Source of the DNA: Chamaea fasciata
Lineage: Eukaryota > Chordata > Aves > Passeriformes > Sylviidae
Reading direction: 5' to 3'
DNA length: 64,000 nucleotides
NCBI GenBank assembly: GCA_029207755.1
Contig: JARCOQ010000099.1
Span: 1-64,000 of the forward strand
Positions 24,187 to 39,200 of this stretch are shown piece after piece. The notes under the pieces were generated by a model. That model saw only the letters and a program-made list of their open reading frames with translations, was not told the origin of the DNA and did no database searches. How positions within the stretch are numbered: the first letter of the stretch is position 1; every line of letters begins with the position of its first letter. The position numbers were made by a program, and so were the translations under genes.

Positions 24187-27100
24187 CAGGACATCCTTTG
24201 TGCCCAACTCCCTCTGCCGGGCACCTGGCCTCGGCCACCTACAATCCCGAACGGAGCAGGATTTCTTCAAGATGCAAGCTGCCACAAGCTGAAAGACTGG
24301 TTTCCCATGGAGGACCAAAGGCCTCCTACAAACTGACATCAGGCACCTGGGCAGCTGACTTTACTTACCCCTGGATACAGGCCATCCTTTGTGCCCAACT
24401 TCCTCTGCCGGGCACCAGGCCTCGGCCACCTGCAATTTCGAACAGATCAGGATTACTTCCCGATGCAAGCTGCCACAAGCTGGAAGCCTGGCTTTCCATG
24501 GAGGACCAATAGCCACCTGCAAACTGACATCAGGCACCTGGGCAGCTGACTTTACTTACCGCTGGAAACAGCCCATCATTTGTGTCCAACTCCCTCATCC
24601 GGGCACCCACCACCGGCCACCTACAATCCCGAACGGAACAGGATTTCTTCCAGATGCAAGCTGCCTGAAGCAGGAAGCCTGGCTTCCCATGGAGGGCCAA
24701 AGGCCCCCTAAAAACTGACATCAGGCACCTGGGATGCTGACTTTACTTACCCCTTGAAACAGCCCATCCTTTGTGCCCAACTCCCTCAGCCCGGCACCTG
24801 GCCTCGGCCACCTACAATCCCGAACGGAACAGGATTTCTTCCCGATGCAAGCCGCCACTAGCTGGAAGCCTGGCTTCCCATGGAGGACCAAAGGCCTCCT
24901 ACAAACTGACATCAGGCACTTGGGCAGCTGACTTTACTTTCCTCATGAAACAGGCTATCATTTGTGCCCAACTCCCTCTGCCGGGCACCTGGCCTCGGCC
25001 ACCTACAATCCCGAACGGAACAGCATTTCTTCCAGATTCAAGCTGCCACAAGCTGGAAGCCTGGCTTCCCTTGGAGGGCCAAAGGCCTCCTACAAACTGA
25101 CATCAGGCACCTGGGCAGCTGACTTTACTTACCCCTGGAAACAGGACATCCTTTGTGCCCAACTCCCTCAGCCCGGCAACTGGCCTCGGCCACCTACAAT
25201 TCCGAACGGAACAGGATTTCTTCCAGATGCAAGCTGCCACAAACTAGAAGCCTGGCTTCCCATGGAGGGCCAAAGGCCTCCTACAAACTGACATCAGGCA
25301 CCTGGGCAGCTGACTTTACTTACCCCTGGAAACAGGACATCCTTTGTGCCCAACTCCCTCTGGCGGGCACCAGGCCTTGGCCACCTACAATCCCGAACGG
25401 AACAGGATTTCTTCCAGATGCAAGCTGCCACAAGCAGGAAACCTGGCTTCCCATGGAGGGCCAAAGGCCTCCTACAAACTGACATCAGGCACCTGGGCAG
25501 CTGACTTTACTTTCCCCTGGAAACAGCCCATCCTTTGTGTCCAACTCCCTCAGCCGGGCACCCAGCTCTGGAATCCTACAATCCCGAACGGAACAGGATT
25601 TCTTCCAGATGCAAGCTGCCACAAGCTGGAAGACTAGCTCACCTTGGAGGGCCAAAGGCCTCCTACAAACTGACATCAGGCACGTGGGCAGCTGACTTTA
25701 CTTACCCCTGGAAACAATCCATCTTTGGGCCGAACTCCCTCTGCCGGGCACCAGGCCTTGGCCACCTACAATCCCGAACGGAACAGGAGATCTTCCAGAT
25801 GCAAGCTGCCACAAGCAGGAAGCCTGGCTTTCCATGGAGGGCCAAAGGCCTCCTACAAACTGACATCAGGCACCTGGGCAGCTGACTTTACTTACCCCTG
25901 GAAACAGGCCATCCTTTGTGCCCAACTCCGTCTGCTGGGCACCCAGCTCCGGCCACCTACAATCCCGAACGGAACAGGATTTCTTCCCGATGCAAGCTGC
26001 CTTGAACATAAAGACTCGCTTCCCTTGGAGGGCCAAAGGCCTCCTACAAACTGACATCAGGCACCTGGGCAACTGACTTTACTTACCCCTGGAAACAGTC
26101 CATCCTTTGTGCCCAACTCCCTCTGTCGGGCACCAGGCCTTGGCCACCTACAATCCCGAACGGAACAGGATTTCTTCCAGATGCAAGCTGCCACAAGCAG
26201 GAAGCCTGGCTTCCTATGGAGGGCCAAAGGTCTCCTACAAACTGACATCAGGCACCTGAGCAGCTGACTTTACTTATCCCTGGGAACAGGACATCCTTTG
26301 TGCCCAACTCCCTCTGCCGGGCATTTGGCCTCGGCCACCTACAATCCCGAACGGAACCGGAGTTCTTCCAGATGCAAGCTGCCACAAGCTGGAAACGTGG
26401 CTTCACTTGGAGGGCCAAAAGCCGCCTACAAACTGACATCAGGCACCTGGGCAGCTGACTTTACTTACCCCTGGAAACAGGCCATCCTTTGTGCCCAACT
26501 CCCTCTGCCGGGCACCTGGCCTCGGCCACCTACAATCCCGAACGGAACAGGATTTCTTCCAGATGCAAGCTGCCACAAGCTGAAAGACTGGTTTCCCATG
26601 GAGGACCAAAGGCCTCCTACAAACTGACATCAGGCACCTGGGCAGCTGACTTTCCTTACCCCTGGATACAGGCCATCCTTTGTGCCCAACTCCCTCTGCC
26701 AGGCACCAGGCCTCGGCCACCTGCAATCCCGAACAGATCAGGATTACTTCCCGATGCATCTGCCACAAGCTGGAAGACTAGCTTCCCTTGGAGGGCCAAA
26801 GGCCTCCTACAAACTGACATCAGGCACCTGGGCAGCTGACTTTACTTACCCCTGGAAACAGGCCATCCTTTGTGCCCAACTCCCTCTGCCAGGGACCAGG
26901 CCGTGGCCACCTACAATCCCGAACGGAACAGGATTTCTTCCAGATGCAAGCTGCCACAAGCAGGAAGCCTGGCTTCCTATGGAGGGCCAAAGGCCTCCTA
27001 CAAACTGACATCAGGCACCTGAGCAGCTGACTTTACTCATCCCTGGAAACAGGCCATCCTTTGTGCCCAACTCCCTCTGCCGGGCATTTGGCCTCGGCCA

Positions 27101-30100
27101 CCTACAATCCCGAACGTAACAGGATTTCTTCCAGATGCAAGCTGCCACAAGCTGGAAACGTGGCTTCACTTGGTGGGCCAAAGGCCGCCTACAAACTGAC
27201 ATCAGGCACCTGGCTAGCTGACTTTACTTACCCCTGGAAACAGGCCATCCTTTTTGCCCAACTCCCTCTGCCGGGCACCTGGCCTCGGCCACCTACAATC
27301 CCGAACGGAACAGGATTTCTTCCAGATGCAATCTGCCACAAGCTGAAAGACTGGTTTCCCATGGAGGACCAAAGGCCTCCTACAAACTGACATCAGGCAC
27401 CTAAGCAGCTGACTTTACTTACCCCTGGATACAGGCCATCCTTTGTGCCCAACTTCCTCTGCCGGGCACCAGGCCTCGGCCACCTGCAATCCCGAACAGA
27501 TCAGGATTACTTCCCGATGCAAGCTGCCACAAGCTGGAAGCCTGGCTTTCCATGGAGGACCAATAGCCACCTGCAAACTGACATCAGGCACCTGGGCAGC
27601 TGACTTTACTTACCGCTGGAAACAGCCCATCCTTTGTGCCCAACTCCCTCTGCCGGGCACCCACCTCCGGCCACCTACAATCCCGAACGGAACAGGATTG
27701 CTTCCAGATGCAAGCTGCCTCAAGCAGGAAGCCTGGCTTCCCATGGAGGGCCAAAGGCCTCCTAAAAACTGACATCAGGCACCTGGGCAGCTGACTTTAC
27801 TTATCCCTGGAAACAGGACATCCTTTGTGCCCAACTCCCTCTGCCGGGCAGCTGGCCTCGGCCACCTACAATCCCGAACGGAACAGGATTTCTTCCAGAT
27901 GCAAGCTGCCTTGAACAGGAAGACTTGCTTCCCTTGGAGGGCCAAAGGCCTCCTACAAACTGACATCAGGCACCTGGGCAGCTGACTTTACTTACCCCTG
28001 TAATCAGGCCATCCTTTGTGCCCAACTCCCTCTGCCGGGCACCAGGCCTTGGCCACCTACAATCCCGAACGGAACAGGAGTTCTTCCAGATGCAAGCAGC
28101 CACAAGCTGGAAGCGTGGCTTTCCATGGAGGACCAAAGGCCTCCTACAAACTGACATCAGGCATTTGGGCAGCTGACTTTACTTTCCTCATGAAACAGGC
28201 CATCATTTGTGCCCAACTCCCTCTGCCGGGCACCTGGCCTCGGCCACCTACAATCCCGAACAGAACAGGATTTCTTCCAGATGTAAGCTGCCACAAACTG
28301 GAAGCCTGGCTTCCCATGGAGGGCCAAAGGCCTCCTACAAACTGACATCAGGCACCTGGGCAGCTGACTTTACTTACCCCTGGAAACAGGCCAACATTTG
28401 TGCCCAACTCCCTCTGCCGGGCACCTGGCCTTGGCCACCTACAATCCCGAACGAAAAAGGATTTCTTCCAGATGCAAGCTGCCACAAGCAGGAAATCTGG
28501 CTTTTCATGGAGGGCCAAAAGCCTCCTACAAACTGACATCAGGCACCTGGGCAGCTGACTTTACTTACCCCTAGAAACAGCCCATCATTTGTGTCCAACT
28601 CCCTCAGCCGGGCACCCAGCTCCGGACTCCTACAATCCCGAACAAAACAGGATTTCTTCCAGATGCAAGCTGCCACAAGCAGGAAGCCTGGCTTCCCATG
28701 GAGGGCCAAAGGCCTCCTACAAACTGACATCAGGCACCTGGGCAGCTGACTTTACTTACCCCTGGAAACAGGACATCCTTTGTGCAAAACTCCCTCTGCC
28801 GGGCACCTGGCCTCGGCCACCTACAATCCCGAACGGAACAGGATTTCTTACAGATGCAAGCTGCCACAAACTGGAAGACTAGCTTCCCTTGGAGGGCAAA
28901 TGTCCTCCTACAAACTGACATCAGGAACCTGGGCAGCTGACTTTACTTACCCCTGCAAACAGTCCATTCTTTGTGCCCAACTTCCTCTGCCGAGCACCAG
29001 GCCTTGGCCACCTACAATCCCGAACGGAACAGGAGTTCTTCCAGATGCAAGCTGCCACAAGCTGGAAACGTGGCTTCACTTGTAGGACCAAAGGCCTCCT
29101 ACAAACTGACATCAGGCACCTGGGCAGCTGACTTTACTTACCCCTGGAAACAGCCCATCAGTAGTGCCCAACTCCTTCGGCCGGGCACCCACCTCCGGCC
29201 ACCTACAATCCCGAACGGAACAGCATTTCTTCCAGATGCAAGCTGCCACAAGCTGGAAGCATGGCTTCGCATGGAGGACCAAAGGCCTCCTACAAACTGA
29301 CATCAGGCACTTGGGCAGCTGACTTTACTTTCCTCATGAAACAGGCTATCATTTGTGCCCAACTCCCTCTGCCGGGCACCTGGCCTCGGCCACCTACAAT
29401 CCCAAACGGAACAGGATTTCTTCCAGATTCAAGCTGCCACAAGCTGGAAGCGTGGCTTCCCTTGGAGGGCCAAAGGCCTCCTACAAACTGACATCAGGCA
29501 CCTGGGCAGCTGACTTTACTTACCCCTGGAAACAGGACATCCTTTGTGCCCAACTCCCTCAGCCCGGCAACTGGCCTCGGCCACCTACAATCCCGAACGG
29601 AACAGGATTTCTTCCAGATGCAAGCTGCCACAAACTGGAAGCCTGGCTTCCCATGGAGGGCCAAAGGCCTCCTACAAACTGACATCAGGCACCTGGGCAG
29701 CTGACCTTACTTACCCCTGGAAACAGGACATCCTTTGTGCCCAACTCCCTCAGCCCAGGCAACTGGCCTCGGCCACCTACAATCCCGAACGGAACAGAAT
29801 TTCTTCCAGATGCAAGCTGCCACAAACTGGAAGCCTGGCTTCCCATGGAGGGCCAAAGGCCTCCTACAAACTTACATCAGGCACCTGGGCAGCTGACTTT
29901 ACTTACCCCTGGAAACAGGACATCCTTTGTGCCCAACTCCCTCTGGCGGGCACCAGGCCTTGGCCACCTACAATCCCGAACGGAACCGGATTTCTTCCAG
30001 ATGCAAGCTGCCACAAGCAGGAAACCTGGCTTCCCATGGAGGGCCAAAGGCCTCCTACAAACTGACATCAGGCACCTGGGCAGCTGACTTTACTTACCCC

Positions 30101-30258
30101 TGGAAACAGCCCATCCTTTGTGTCCAACTCCCTCAGCCGGGAACCCAGCTCTGGAATCCTACAATCCCGAACAAAACAGGATTTCTTCCAGATGCAAGCT
30201 GTCACAAGCAGGAAGCCTGGCTTCCCATGGAGGGCCAAAGGCCTCCTACAAACTGACA
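24187..30258 (+). repeat. Patchwork satellite block between the two large duplications
   Basis: About 24912-25290 matches 29303-29680 at 4391 bp (23 monomers), and about 25294-25600 matches 29877-30185 at about 4583 bp (24 monomers). The difference is one extra monomer at 29685. About 28348-29100 matches 18237-18990 (offset 10111 bp), and about 28016-28720 matches 30882-31586 (offset 2866 bp). A one-base deletion sits near 26758 (gatgcatctgcc). No gene or unique sequence. Confidence 0.8.
29685..29876 (+). repeat. Local single-monomer duplication (192 bp)
   Basis: Nearly repeats the adjacent monomer at 29494-29684, sharing the uncommon ctcagcc-ggcaactgg segment and the gccacaaactgg right half. 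It differs by a one-base insertion (cagcccaggcaac), gacctt for gacttt, cagaat for caggat, and acaaacttacatc at its right edge. The related block at 24912-25600 has one fewer monomer here, so this is a local gain. Confidence 0.75.
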
Positions 30259-33200
30259 TCAGGCACCTGGGCAGCTGACTTTACTTACCCCTGGAAACAG
30301 GCCATCCTTTGTGCCCAACTCCCTCTGCTGGGCACCCAGCTCCGGCCACCTACAATCCCGAACGGAACAGGATTTCTTCCCGATGCAAGCTGCCTTGAAC
30401 ATAGAGACTCGCTTCCCATGGAGGGCCAAAGGCCTCCTACAAACTGACATCAGGCACCTGGGCAGCTGACTTTACTTACCCCTGGAAACAGTCCATCCTT
30501 TGTGTCCAACTCCCTCATCCGGGCACCCAGCTCCGGCCACCTACAATCCCGAACGGAACAGGATTTCTTCCCGATGCAAGCTGCCTTGAACATAAAGACT
30601 AGCTTCCCTTGGAGGGCCAAAGGCCTCCTACAAACTGACATCAGGCACCTGGGCAGCTGACTTTACTTACCCCTGGAAACAGGCCATCCTTTGTGCCCAA
30701 CTCCCTCTTTCGGGCACCAGGCCTCGGCCACCTACAATCCCGAACGGAACAGCATTTCTTCCCGATGCAAGCTGCCTTGAACAGGAAGACTTGCTTCCCT
30801 TGGAGGGTCAAAGGCCTCCTACAAACTGACATCAGGCACCTGGGCAGCTGACTTTCCTTAACTCTGGAAACAGGCCATCCTTTGTGCCCAACTCCCTCTG
30901 CCGGACCCCCAGCTTCGGCCACCTACAATCCCAAACGGAACCGGAGTTCTTCCAGATGCAAGCTGCCACAAGCTGGAAGCGTGGCTTTCCATGGAGGACC
31001 AAAGGCCTCCTACAAACTGACATCAGGCATTTGGGCAGCTGACTTTACTTTCCTCATGAAACAGGCCATCATTTGTGCCCAACTCCCTCTGCTGGGCACC
31101 TGGCCTCGGCCACCTACAATCCCGAACAGAACAGGATTTCTTCCAGATGCAAGCTGCCACAAACTGGAAGCCTGGCTTCCCATGGAGGGCCAAAGGCCTC
31201 CTACAAACTGACATCAGGCACCTGGGGAGCTGACTTTACTTACCCCTGGAAACAGGCCAACATTTGTGCCCAACTCCCTCTGCCTGGCACCAGGCCTTGG
31301 CCACCTACAATCCCGAATGAAACAGGATTTCTTCCAGATGCAAGCTGCCACAAGCAGGAAATCTGGCTTCCCATGGAGGGCCAAAAGCCTCCTACAAACT
31401 GACATCAGGCACCTGGGCAGCTGACTTTACTTACCCCTAGAAACAGCCCATCATTTGTGTCCAACTCCCTCAGCCGGGCACCCAGCTCCGGACTCCTACA
31501 ATCCCGAACAAAACAGGATTTCTTCCAGATGCAAGCTGCCACAAGCAGGAAGCCTGGCTTCCCATGGAGGGCCAAAGGCCTCCTACAAACTGACATCAGG
31601 CACGTGGGCAGCTGACTTTACTTATCCCTCTAAACAGGACATCGTTTGTGCCCAACACCCTCTGCCGGGCACCTGGCCTCGGCCACCTACAATCCCGAAC
31701 GGAACAGGATTTCTTCCAGATGCAAGCTGCCACAAGCTGGAAGACTAGCTCACCTTGGAGGGCCAAAGGACTTCTACAAACTGACATCAGGCACCTGGGC
31801 AGCTGACTTTACTTACCCCTGGAAACAGTCCATCCTTTGGGCCCAACTCCCTCTGCCGGGCACCAGGCCTTGGCCACCTACAATCCCGAACGGAACAGGA
31901 GATCTTCCAGATGCAAGCTGCCACAAGCAGGAAGCCTGGCTTCCCATGGAGGGCCAAAGGCCTCCTACAAACTGACATCAGGCACCTGGGCAGCTGACTT
32001 TACTTACCCCTGGAAACAGGCCATCCTTTGTGCCCAACTCCTTCTGCCGGGCACCAGGCCTTGGCCACCTTCAATCCCGAACGGAACAGCATTTCTTCCA
32101 GATGCAAGCTGCCACAAGCTGGAAGCATGACTTCGCATGGAGGACCAAAGGCCTCCTACAAACTGACATCATGCACGTGGGCAGCTGACTTTACTTTCCT
32201 CATGAAACAGGCCATCATTTGTGCCCAGCTCCCTCTGCCGGGCACCTGACCTCGGCCACCTACAATCCCGAACGGAACAGCATTTCTTCCAGATGCAAGC
32301 TGCCACAAGCAGGAAGCCTGGCTTCTCTTGGAGGGCCAAAGGCCTCCTACAAACTGACATCAGGCACCTGGGATGCTGACTTTACTTACCCTTTCAAACA
32401 GCCCATCCTTTGTGACCAACTCCCTCAGCCCGGCACCTGGCCTCGGCCACCTACAATCCCGAACGGAACAGCATTTCTTCCAGATTCAAGCTGCCACAAG
32501 CAGGAAGCCTGGCTTCCCTTGGAGGGCCAAAGGCCTCCTACAAACTGACATCAGGCACGTGGGCAGCTGACTTTACTTATCCCTCTAAACAGGACATCGT
32601 TTGTGCCCAACTCCCTCTGCCGGGCACCTGGCCTCGGCCACCTACAATCCCGAACGGAACAGAAATTCTTCCAGATGCAAGCTGCCACAAGCTGGAAGAC
32701 TAGCTCGCCTTGGAGGGCCAAAGGCCTCCTACAAACTGACATCAGGCACCTGGGCAGCTGACTTTACTTACCCCTGGAAACAGTCCATCCTTTGTGCCGA
32801 ACTCCCTCTGCCGGGCACCAGGCCTTGGCCACCTACAATCCCGAACAGAACAGGAGATCTTCCAGATGCAAGCTGCCACAAGCAGGAACCCTGGCTTCCC
32901 ATGGAGGGCCAAAGGCCTCCTACAAACTGACATCAGGCACCTGGGCAGCTGACTTTACTTACCCCTGGAATCAGGCCATCCTTTGTGCCCAACTCCCTCT
33001 GCTGGGCACCCAGCTCCGGCCACCTACAATCCCGAACGGAACAGGATTTCTTCCAGATGCAAGCTGCCACAAACTAGAAGCCTGGCTTCCCATGGAGGGC
33101 CAAAGGCCTCCTACAAACTGACATCAGGCACCTGGGCAGCTGACTTTACTTACCCCTGGAAACAGTCCATCCTTTGTGCCGAACTCCCTCTGCCGGGCAC

Positions 33201-36200
33201 CAGGCCTTGGCCACCTACAATCCCGAACAGAACAGGAGATCTTCCAGATGCAAGCTGCCACAAGCAGGAACCCTGGCTTCCCTTTGAGGGCCAAAGGCCT
33301 CCTACAAACTGACATCAGGCACCTGGGCAGCTGACTTTACTTACCCCTGGAAACAGTCCATCCTTTGTGCCCAACTCCCTCTGCCGGGCACCAGGTCTTG
33401 GCCACCTACAATCCCGAACGGAACAGGATTTCTTCCAGATTCAAGCTGCCACAAGCAGGAAGCCTGGCTTCCTATGGAGGGCCAAAGGCCTCCTACAAAC
33501 TGACATCAGGCACCTGAGCAGCTGACTTTACTTATCCCTGGAAACAGGCCATCCTTTGTGCCCAACTCCCTCTGACGGGCATTTGGCCTCGGCCACATAC
33601 AATCCCGAACGGAACAGGATTTCTTCCAGATGCAAGCTGCCACAAGCTGAAAGACTGGTTTCCCATGGAGGACCAAAGGCCTCCTACAAACTGACATCAG
33701 GCACCTGGGCAGCTGACTTTACTTACCCCTGGATACAGGCCATCCTTTGTTCCCAACTCTATCTGCCGGGCACCAGGCCTCGGCCACCTGCAATCCCGAA
33801 CAGATCAGGATTACTTCCCGATGCAAGCTGCCACAAGTTGGAAGACTAGCTTCCCTTGGAGGGCCAAAGGCCTCCTACAAACTGACATCAGGCACCTGGG
33901 CAGCTGACTTTACTTACCCCCTGGAATCAGGCCATCCTTTGTGCGCAACTCCCTCTGCCGGGCACCAGGCCTTGGCCACCTACAATCCCGAACGGAACAG
34001 GATTTCTTCGCAGATGCAAGCTGCCACAAGCTGGAAGCGTGGCTTTCCATGGAGGACCAAAGGCCTCCTACAAACTGACATCAGGCATTTGGGCAGCTGA
34101 CTTTACTTTCCTCATGAAACAGGCCATCATTTGTGCCCAACTCCCTCTGCTGGGCACCTGGCCTCGGCCACCTACAATCCCGAACGGAACAGGATTTCTT
34201 CCAGATGCAAGCTGCCACAAGCCGAAAGACTGGTTTCCCATGGAGGACCAAAGGCCTCCTACAAACTGACATCAGGCACCTAAGCAGCTGACTTTACTTA
34301 CCCCTGGATACAGGCCATCCTTTGTGCCCAACTTCCTCTGCCGGGCACCAGGCCTCGGCCACCTGCAATCCCGAACAGATCAGGATTACTTCCCGATGCA
34401 AGCTGCCACAAGCTGGAAGCCTGGCTTTCCATGGAGGACCAATAGCCACCTGCAAACTGACATCAGGCACCTGGGCAGCTGACTTTACTTACCGCTGGAA
34501 ACAGCCCATCCTTTGTGTCCAACTCCCTCATCCGGGCACCCACCTCCGGCCACCTACAATCCCGAACGGAACAGGATTTCTTCCAGATGCAAGCTGCCTC
34601 AAGCAGGAAGCCTGGCTTCCCATGGAGGGCCAAAGGCCTCCTAAAAACTGACATCAGGCACCTGGGCAGCTGACTTTACTTATCCCTGGAAACAGGACAT
34701 CCTTTGTGCCCAACTCCCTCTGCCGGGCAGCTGGCCTCGGCCACCTACAATCCCGAACGGAACCGGAGTTCTTCCAGATGCAAGCTGCCACAAGCTGGAA
34801 ATGTGGCTTCACTTGGAGGGCCAAAGGCCTCCTACAAACTGACATCAGGCACCTGGGCAGCTGACTTTACTTACCCCTGGAAACAGCCCATCAGTAGTGC
34901 CCAACTCCTTCGGCCGGGCACCAGGCCTTGGCCACCTACAATCCCGAACGGAACAGCATTTCTTCCAGATGCAAGCTGCCACAAGCTGGAAGCATGGCTT
35001 CGCATGGAGGACCAAAGGCCTCCTACAAACTGACATCATGCACCTGGGCAGCTGACTTTACTTTCCTCATGAAACAGTCCATCATTTGTGCCCAACTCCC
35101 TCTGCCGGGCACCAGACCTCGGCAACCTACAATCCCGAACGGAACAGCATTTCTTCCAGATGCAAGCTGCCACAAGCAGGAAGCCTGGCTTCTCTTGGAG
35201 GGCCAAAGGCCTCCTACAAACTGACATCAGGAACCAGGGATGCTGACTTTACTTACCCCTGGAAACAGCCCATCCTTTGTGCCCAACTCCCTCAGCCCGG
35301 CACCTGGCCGCGGCCACCTACAATCGCGAACGGAACAGGATTTCTTCCCGATGCAAGCTGCCACTAGCTGGAAGCCTGGCTTCCCATGGAGGACCAAAGG
35401 CCTCCTACAAACTGACATCAGGCACTTGGGCAGCTGACTTTACTTTCCTCATGAAACAGGCTATCATTTGTGCCCAACTCCCCCTGCCGGGCACCTGGCC
35501 TCGGCCACCTAGAATCCCAAACGGAACAGGATTTCTTCCAGATGCAAGCTGCCACAAGCAGGAACCCTGGCTTCCCATGGAGGGCCAAAGGCCTCCTACA
35601 AACTTACATCAGGCACCTGAGCAGCTGACTTTACCTATCCCTGGAAACAGGCCATCCTTTGTGCCCAACTCCCTCTGCCGGGCATTTGGCCTCGGCCACC
35701 TACAATCCCGAACGGAACAGGATTTCTTCCAGATGCAAGCTGCCACAAGCTGAAAGACTGGTTTCCCATGGAGGACCAAAGGCCTCCTACAAACTGACAT
35801 CAGGCACCTGGGCAGCTGACTTTACTTACCCCTGGATACAGGCCATCCTTTGTTCCCAACTCCCTCTGCCGGGCACCAGGCCTCGGCCACCTGCAATCCC
35901 GAACAGATCAGGATTACTTCCCGATGCAAGCTGCCACAAGTTGGAAGACTAGCTTCCCTTGGAGGGCCAAAGGCCTCCTACAAACTGACATCAGGCACCT
36001 GGGCAGCTGACATTACTTACCCCTGGAATCAGGCCATCCTTTGTGCGCAACTCCCTCTGCCGGGCACCAGGCCTTGGCCACCTACAATCCCGAACGGAAC
36101 AGGATTTCTTCCAGATGCAAGCTGCCACAAGCTGGAAGCGTGGCTTTCCATGGAGGACCAAAGGCCTCCTACAAACTGACATCAGGCATTTGGGCAGCTG

Positions 36201-39200
36201 ACTTTACTTTCCTCATGAAACAGGCCATCATTTGTGCCCAACTCCCTCTGCTGGGCACCTGGCCTCGGCCACCTACAATCCCGAACGGAACAGGATTTCT
36301 TCCAGATGCAAGCTGCCACAAGCTGAAAGACTGGTTTCCCATGGAGGACCAAAGGCCTCCTACAAACTGACATCAGGCACCTGGGCAGCTGACTTTACTT
36401 ACCCCTGGAAACAGCCCATCCTTTGTGTCCAACTCCCTCAGCCGGGCACCCAGCTCTGGAATCCTACAATCCCGAACAAAACAGGATTTCTTCCAGATGC
36501 AAGCTGCCACAAGCAGGAAGCCTGGCTTCCCATGGAGGGCCAAAGGCCTCCTACAAACTGACATCAGGCACCTGGGCAGCTGACTTTACTTACCCCTGGA
36601 AACAGGCCATCCTTTGTGCCCAACTCCCTCTGCTGGGCACCCAGCTCCGGCCACCTACATTCCCGAACGGAACAGGATTTCTTCCCGATGCAAGCTGCCT
36701 TGAACATAAAGACTCGCTTCCCTTGGAGGGCCGAAAACCTCCTACAAACTGACATCAGGCACCTGGGCAGCTGACTTTACTTACCTTTGGAAACAGCCCA
36801 TCCTTTGTGCCCAACTCCCTCTGCCGGGCACCAGGCCTTGGCCACCTACAATCCCGAACGGAACAGGATTTCTTCCAGATGCAAGCTGCCACAAGCAGGA
36901 AGCCTGGCTTCCCATGGAGGGCCAAAGGCCTCCTACAAACTGACATCAAGCACTTGGGCAGCTGACTTTACTTACCCCTGGAAACAGGACATCCTTTGTG
37001 CCCAACTCCCTCTGCCGGGCACCTGGCCTCGGCCACCTACAATCCCGAACGGAACAGAATTTCTTCCAGATGCAAGCTGCCACAAACTGGAAGACTAGCT
37101 TCCCTTAAAGGGGCCAAAGGCCTCCTACAAACTGACATCAGGCACCTGGGCAGCTGACTTTATTTACCCCTGGAAACAGCCCATCCTTTGTGCCCAACTC
37201 CCTCAGCCGGGCCCACAGCTTTGGCGACCTACAATCCCGAACGGAACAGGAGTTCTTCCAGATGCAAGCTGCCACAAGCTGGAAACGTGGCTTCACTTGG
37301 AGGGCCAAAGGGCTCCCACAAACTGACATCAGGCACGTGGGCAGCTGACTTTCCTTACCTCTGGAAACAGGCCATCCTTTGTGCCCAACTCCCTCTGCCG
37401 GGCACCTGGACGCGGCCACCTACAATCCCGAACGGAACAGGATTTCTTCCCGATGCAAGCTGCCACTAGCTGGAAGCTTGGCTTCCCATGGAGGACCAAA
37501 GGCCTCCTACAAACTGACATCAGGCACTTGGGCAGCTGACTTTACTTTCCTCATGAAACAGGCCATCATTTGTGCCTACCTCCCTCTGCTGGGAACCTGG
37601 CCTCGGCCACCTACAATCCCGAACGGAACCGGATTTCTTCCAGATGCAAGCTGCCACAAAGTGGAAGCCTGGCTTCCCTTGGAGGGCCAAAGGCCTCCTA
37701 CAAACTGACATCAGGCACCTTGGCAGCTGACTTTACTTACCCCTGGAAACAGCCCATCCTTTGTGTTCAACTCCCTCCGCCAGGCACCCAGCTCCGACCA
37801 CCTACAATCCCGAACGGAACAGGATTTCTTCCAGATGCAAGCTGCCACAAGCTGGAAAGGTGGCTTTACTTGGAGGGCCAAAGGCCTCATACAAACTGAC
37901 ATCACGCACTTGGGCAGCTGACTTTACTAACCCCTGGAAACAGGACATCCTTTGTGCCCAACTCCCTCTGCCGGGCACCAGGCCTCGGCCACCTACAATC
38001 CCGAACGGAACAGGATTTCTTCCCGATGCAAGCTGCCTTGAACATAAAGACTAGCTTCCCTTGGAGGGCCAAAGGCCTCCTACAAACTGACATCAGGCAC
38101 CAGGGCAGCTGACTTTATTTACCCTAGGAAACAGGCCATCCTTTGTGCCCAACTCCCTCTGCCGGGCACCAGGACTCGCCCACCTACAATCTTGAACGTA
38201 ACAGGATTTCTTCCAGATGCAAGCTGCCACAAGCAGGAAGCCTGGCTTCCCATGGAGGGCCAAAGGCCTCCTACAAACTGACATCAGGCACCTGGGCAGC
38301 TGACTTTACTTACCCCTGGAAACAGGACATCCTTTGTGCCCAACTCCCTCTGCCGGGCACCAGGCCTCGGCCACCTACAATCCCGAACGGAACAGGATTT
38401 CTTCCAGATGCATGCTGCCACTAGCTGGAAGCTTGGCTTCCCATGGAGGACCAAAGGCCTCCTACAAACTGACATCAGGCACTTGGGCAGCTGACTTTAC
38501 TTTCCTCATGAAACAGGCCATCATTTGTGCTCAACTCCCTCTGCCGGGCACCAGGCCTTGGCCCACTGCAATCCCGAACGGAACACGAGTTCTTCCAGAT
38601 ACAAGCTGCCACAAGCTGGAAACGTGGCTTCACTTGGAGGGCCAAAGGCCTCCTACAAACTGACATCAGGCACCTGGGCAGCTGACTTTACTTACCCCTG
38701 GAAACAGACCATCCTTTGTGTTCAACTCCCTCAGCCAGGCACCCAGCTCCGACCACCTACAATCCCGAACGGAACAGGAGATCTTCCAGATGCAAGCTGC
38801 CACAAGCTGGAAACGTGGCTTCACTTGGAGGGCCAAAGGCCTCCTACAAACTGACATCAGGCACTTGGGCACCTGACTTTACTTACCCCTGGAAACAGGA
38901 CATCCTTTGTGCCCAACTCCCTCAGCCGGGCACCCTGCTCCGGCCACCTACAATCCCGAACGGAACAGGATTTCTTCCAGATGCAAGCTGCCTTAAACAG
39001 GAAGACTAGCTTCCATTGGAGGGCCAAAGGCCTCCTACAAACTGACATCAGGCACCTGGGCACCTTACTTTATTTACCCCTGGAAACAGGCCATCCTTTG
39101 TGCCCAGCTCCCTCTGCCTGGCACCAGGCCTCGCCCACCTACAATCTCGAACGGAACAGGATTTCTTCCAGATGCAAGCTGCCACAAGCAGGAAGCCTGG

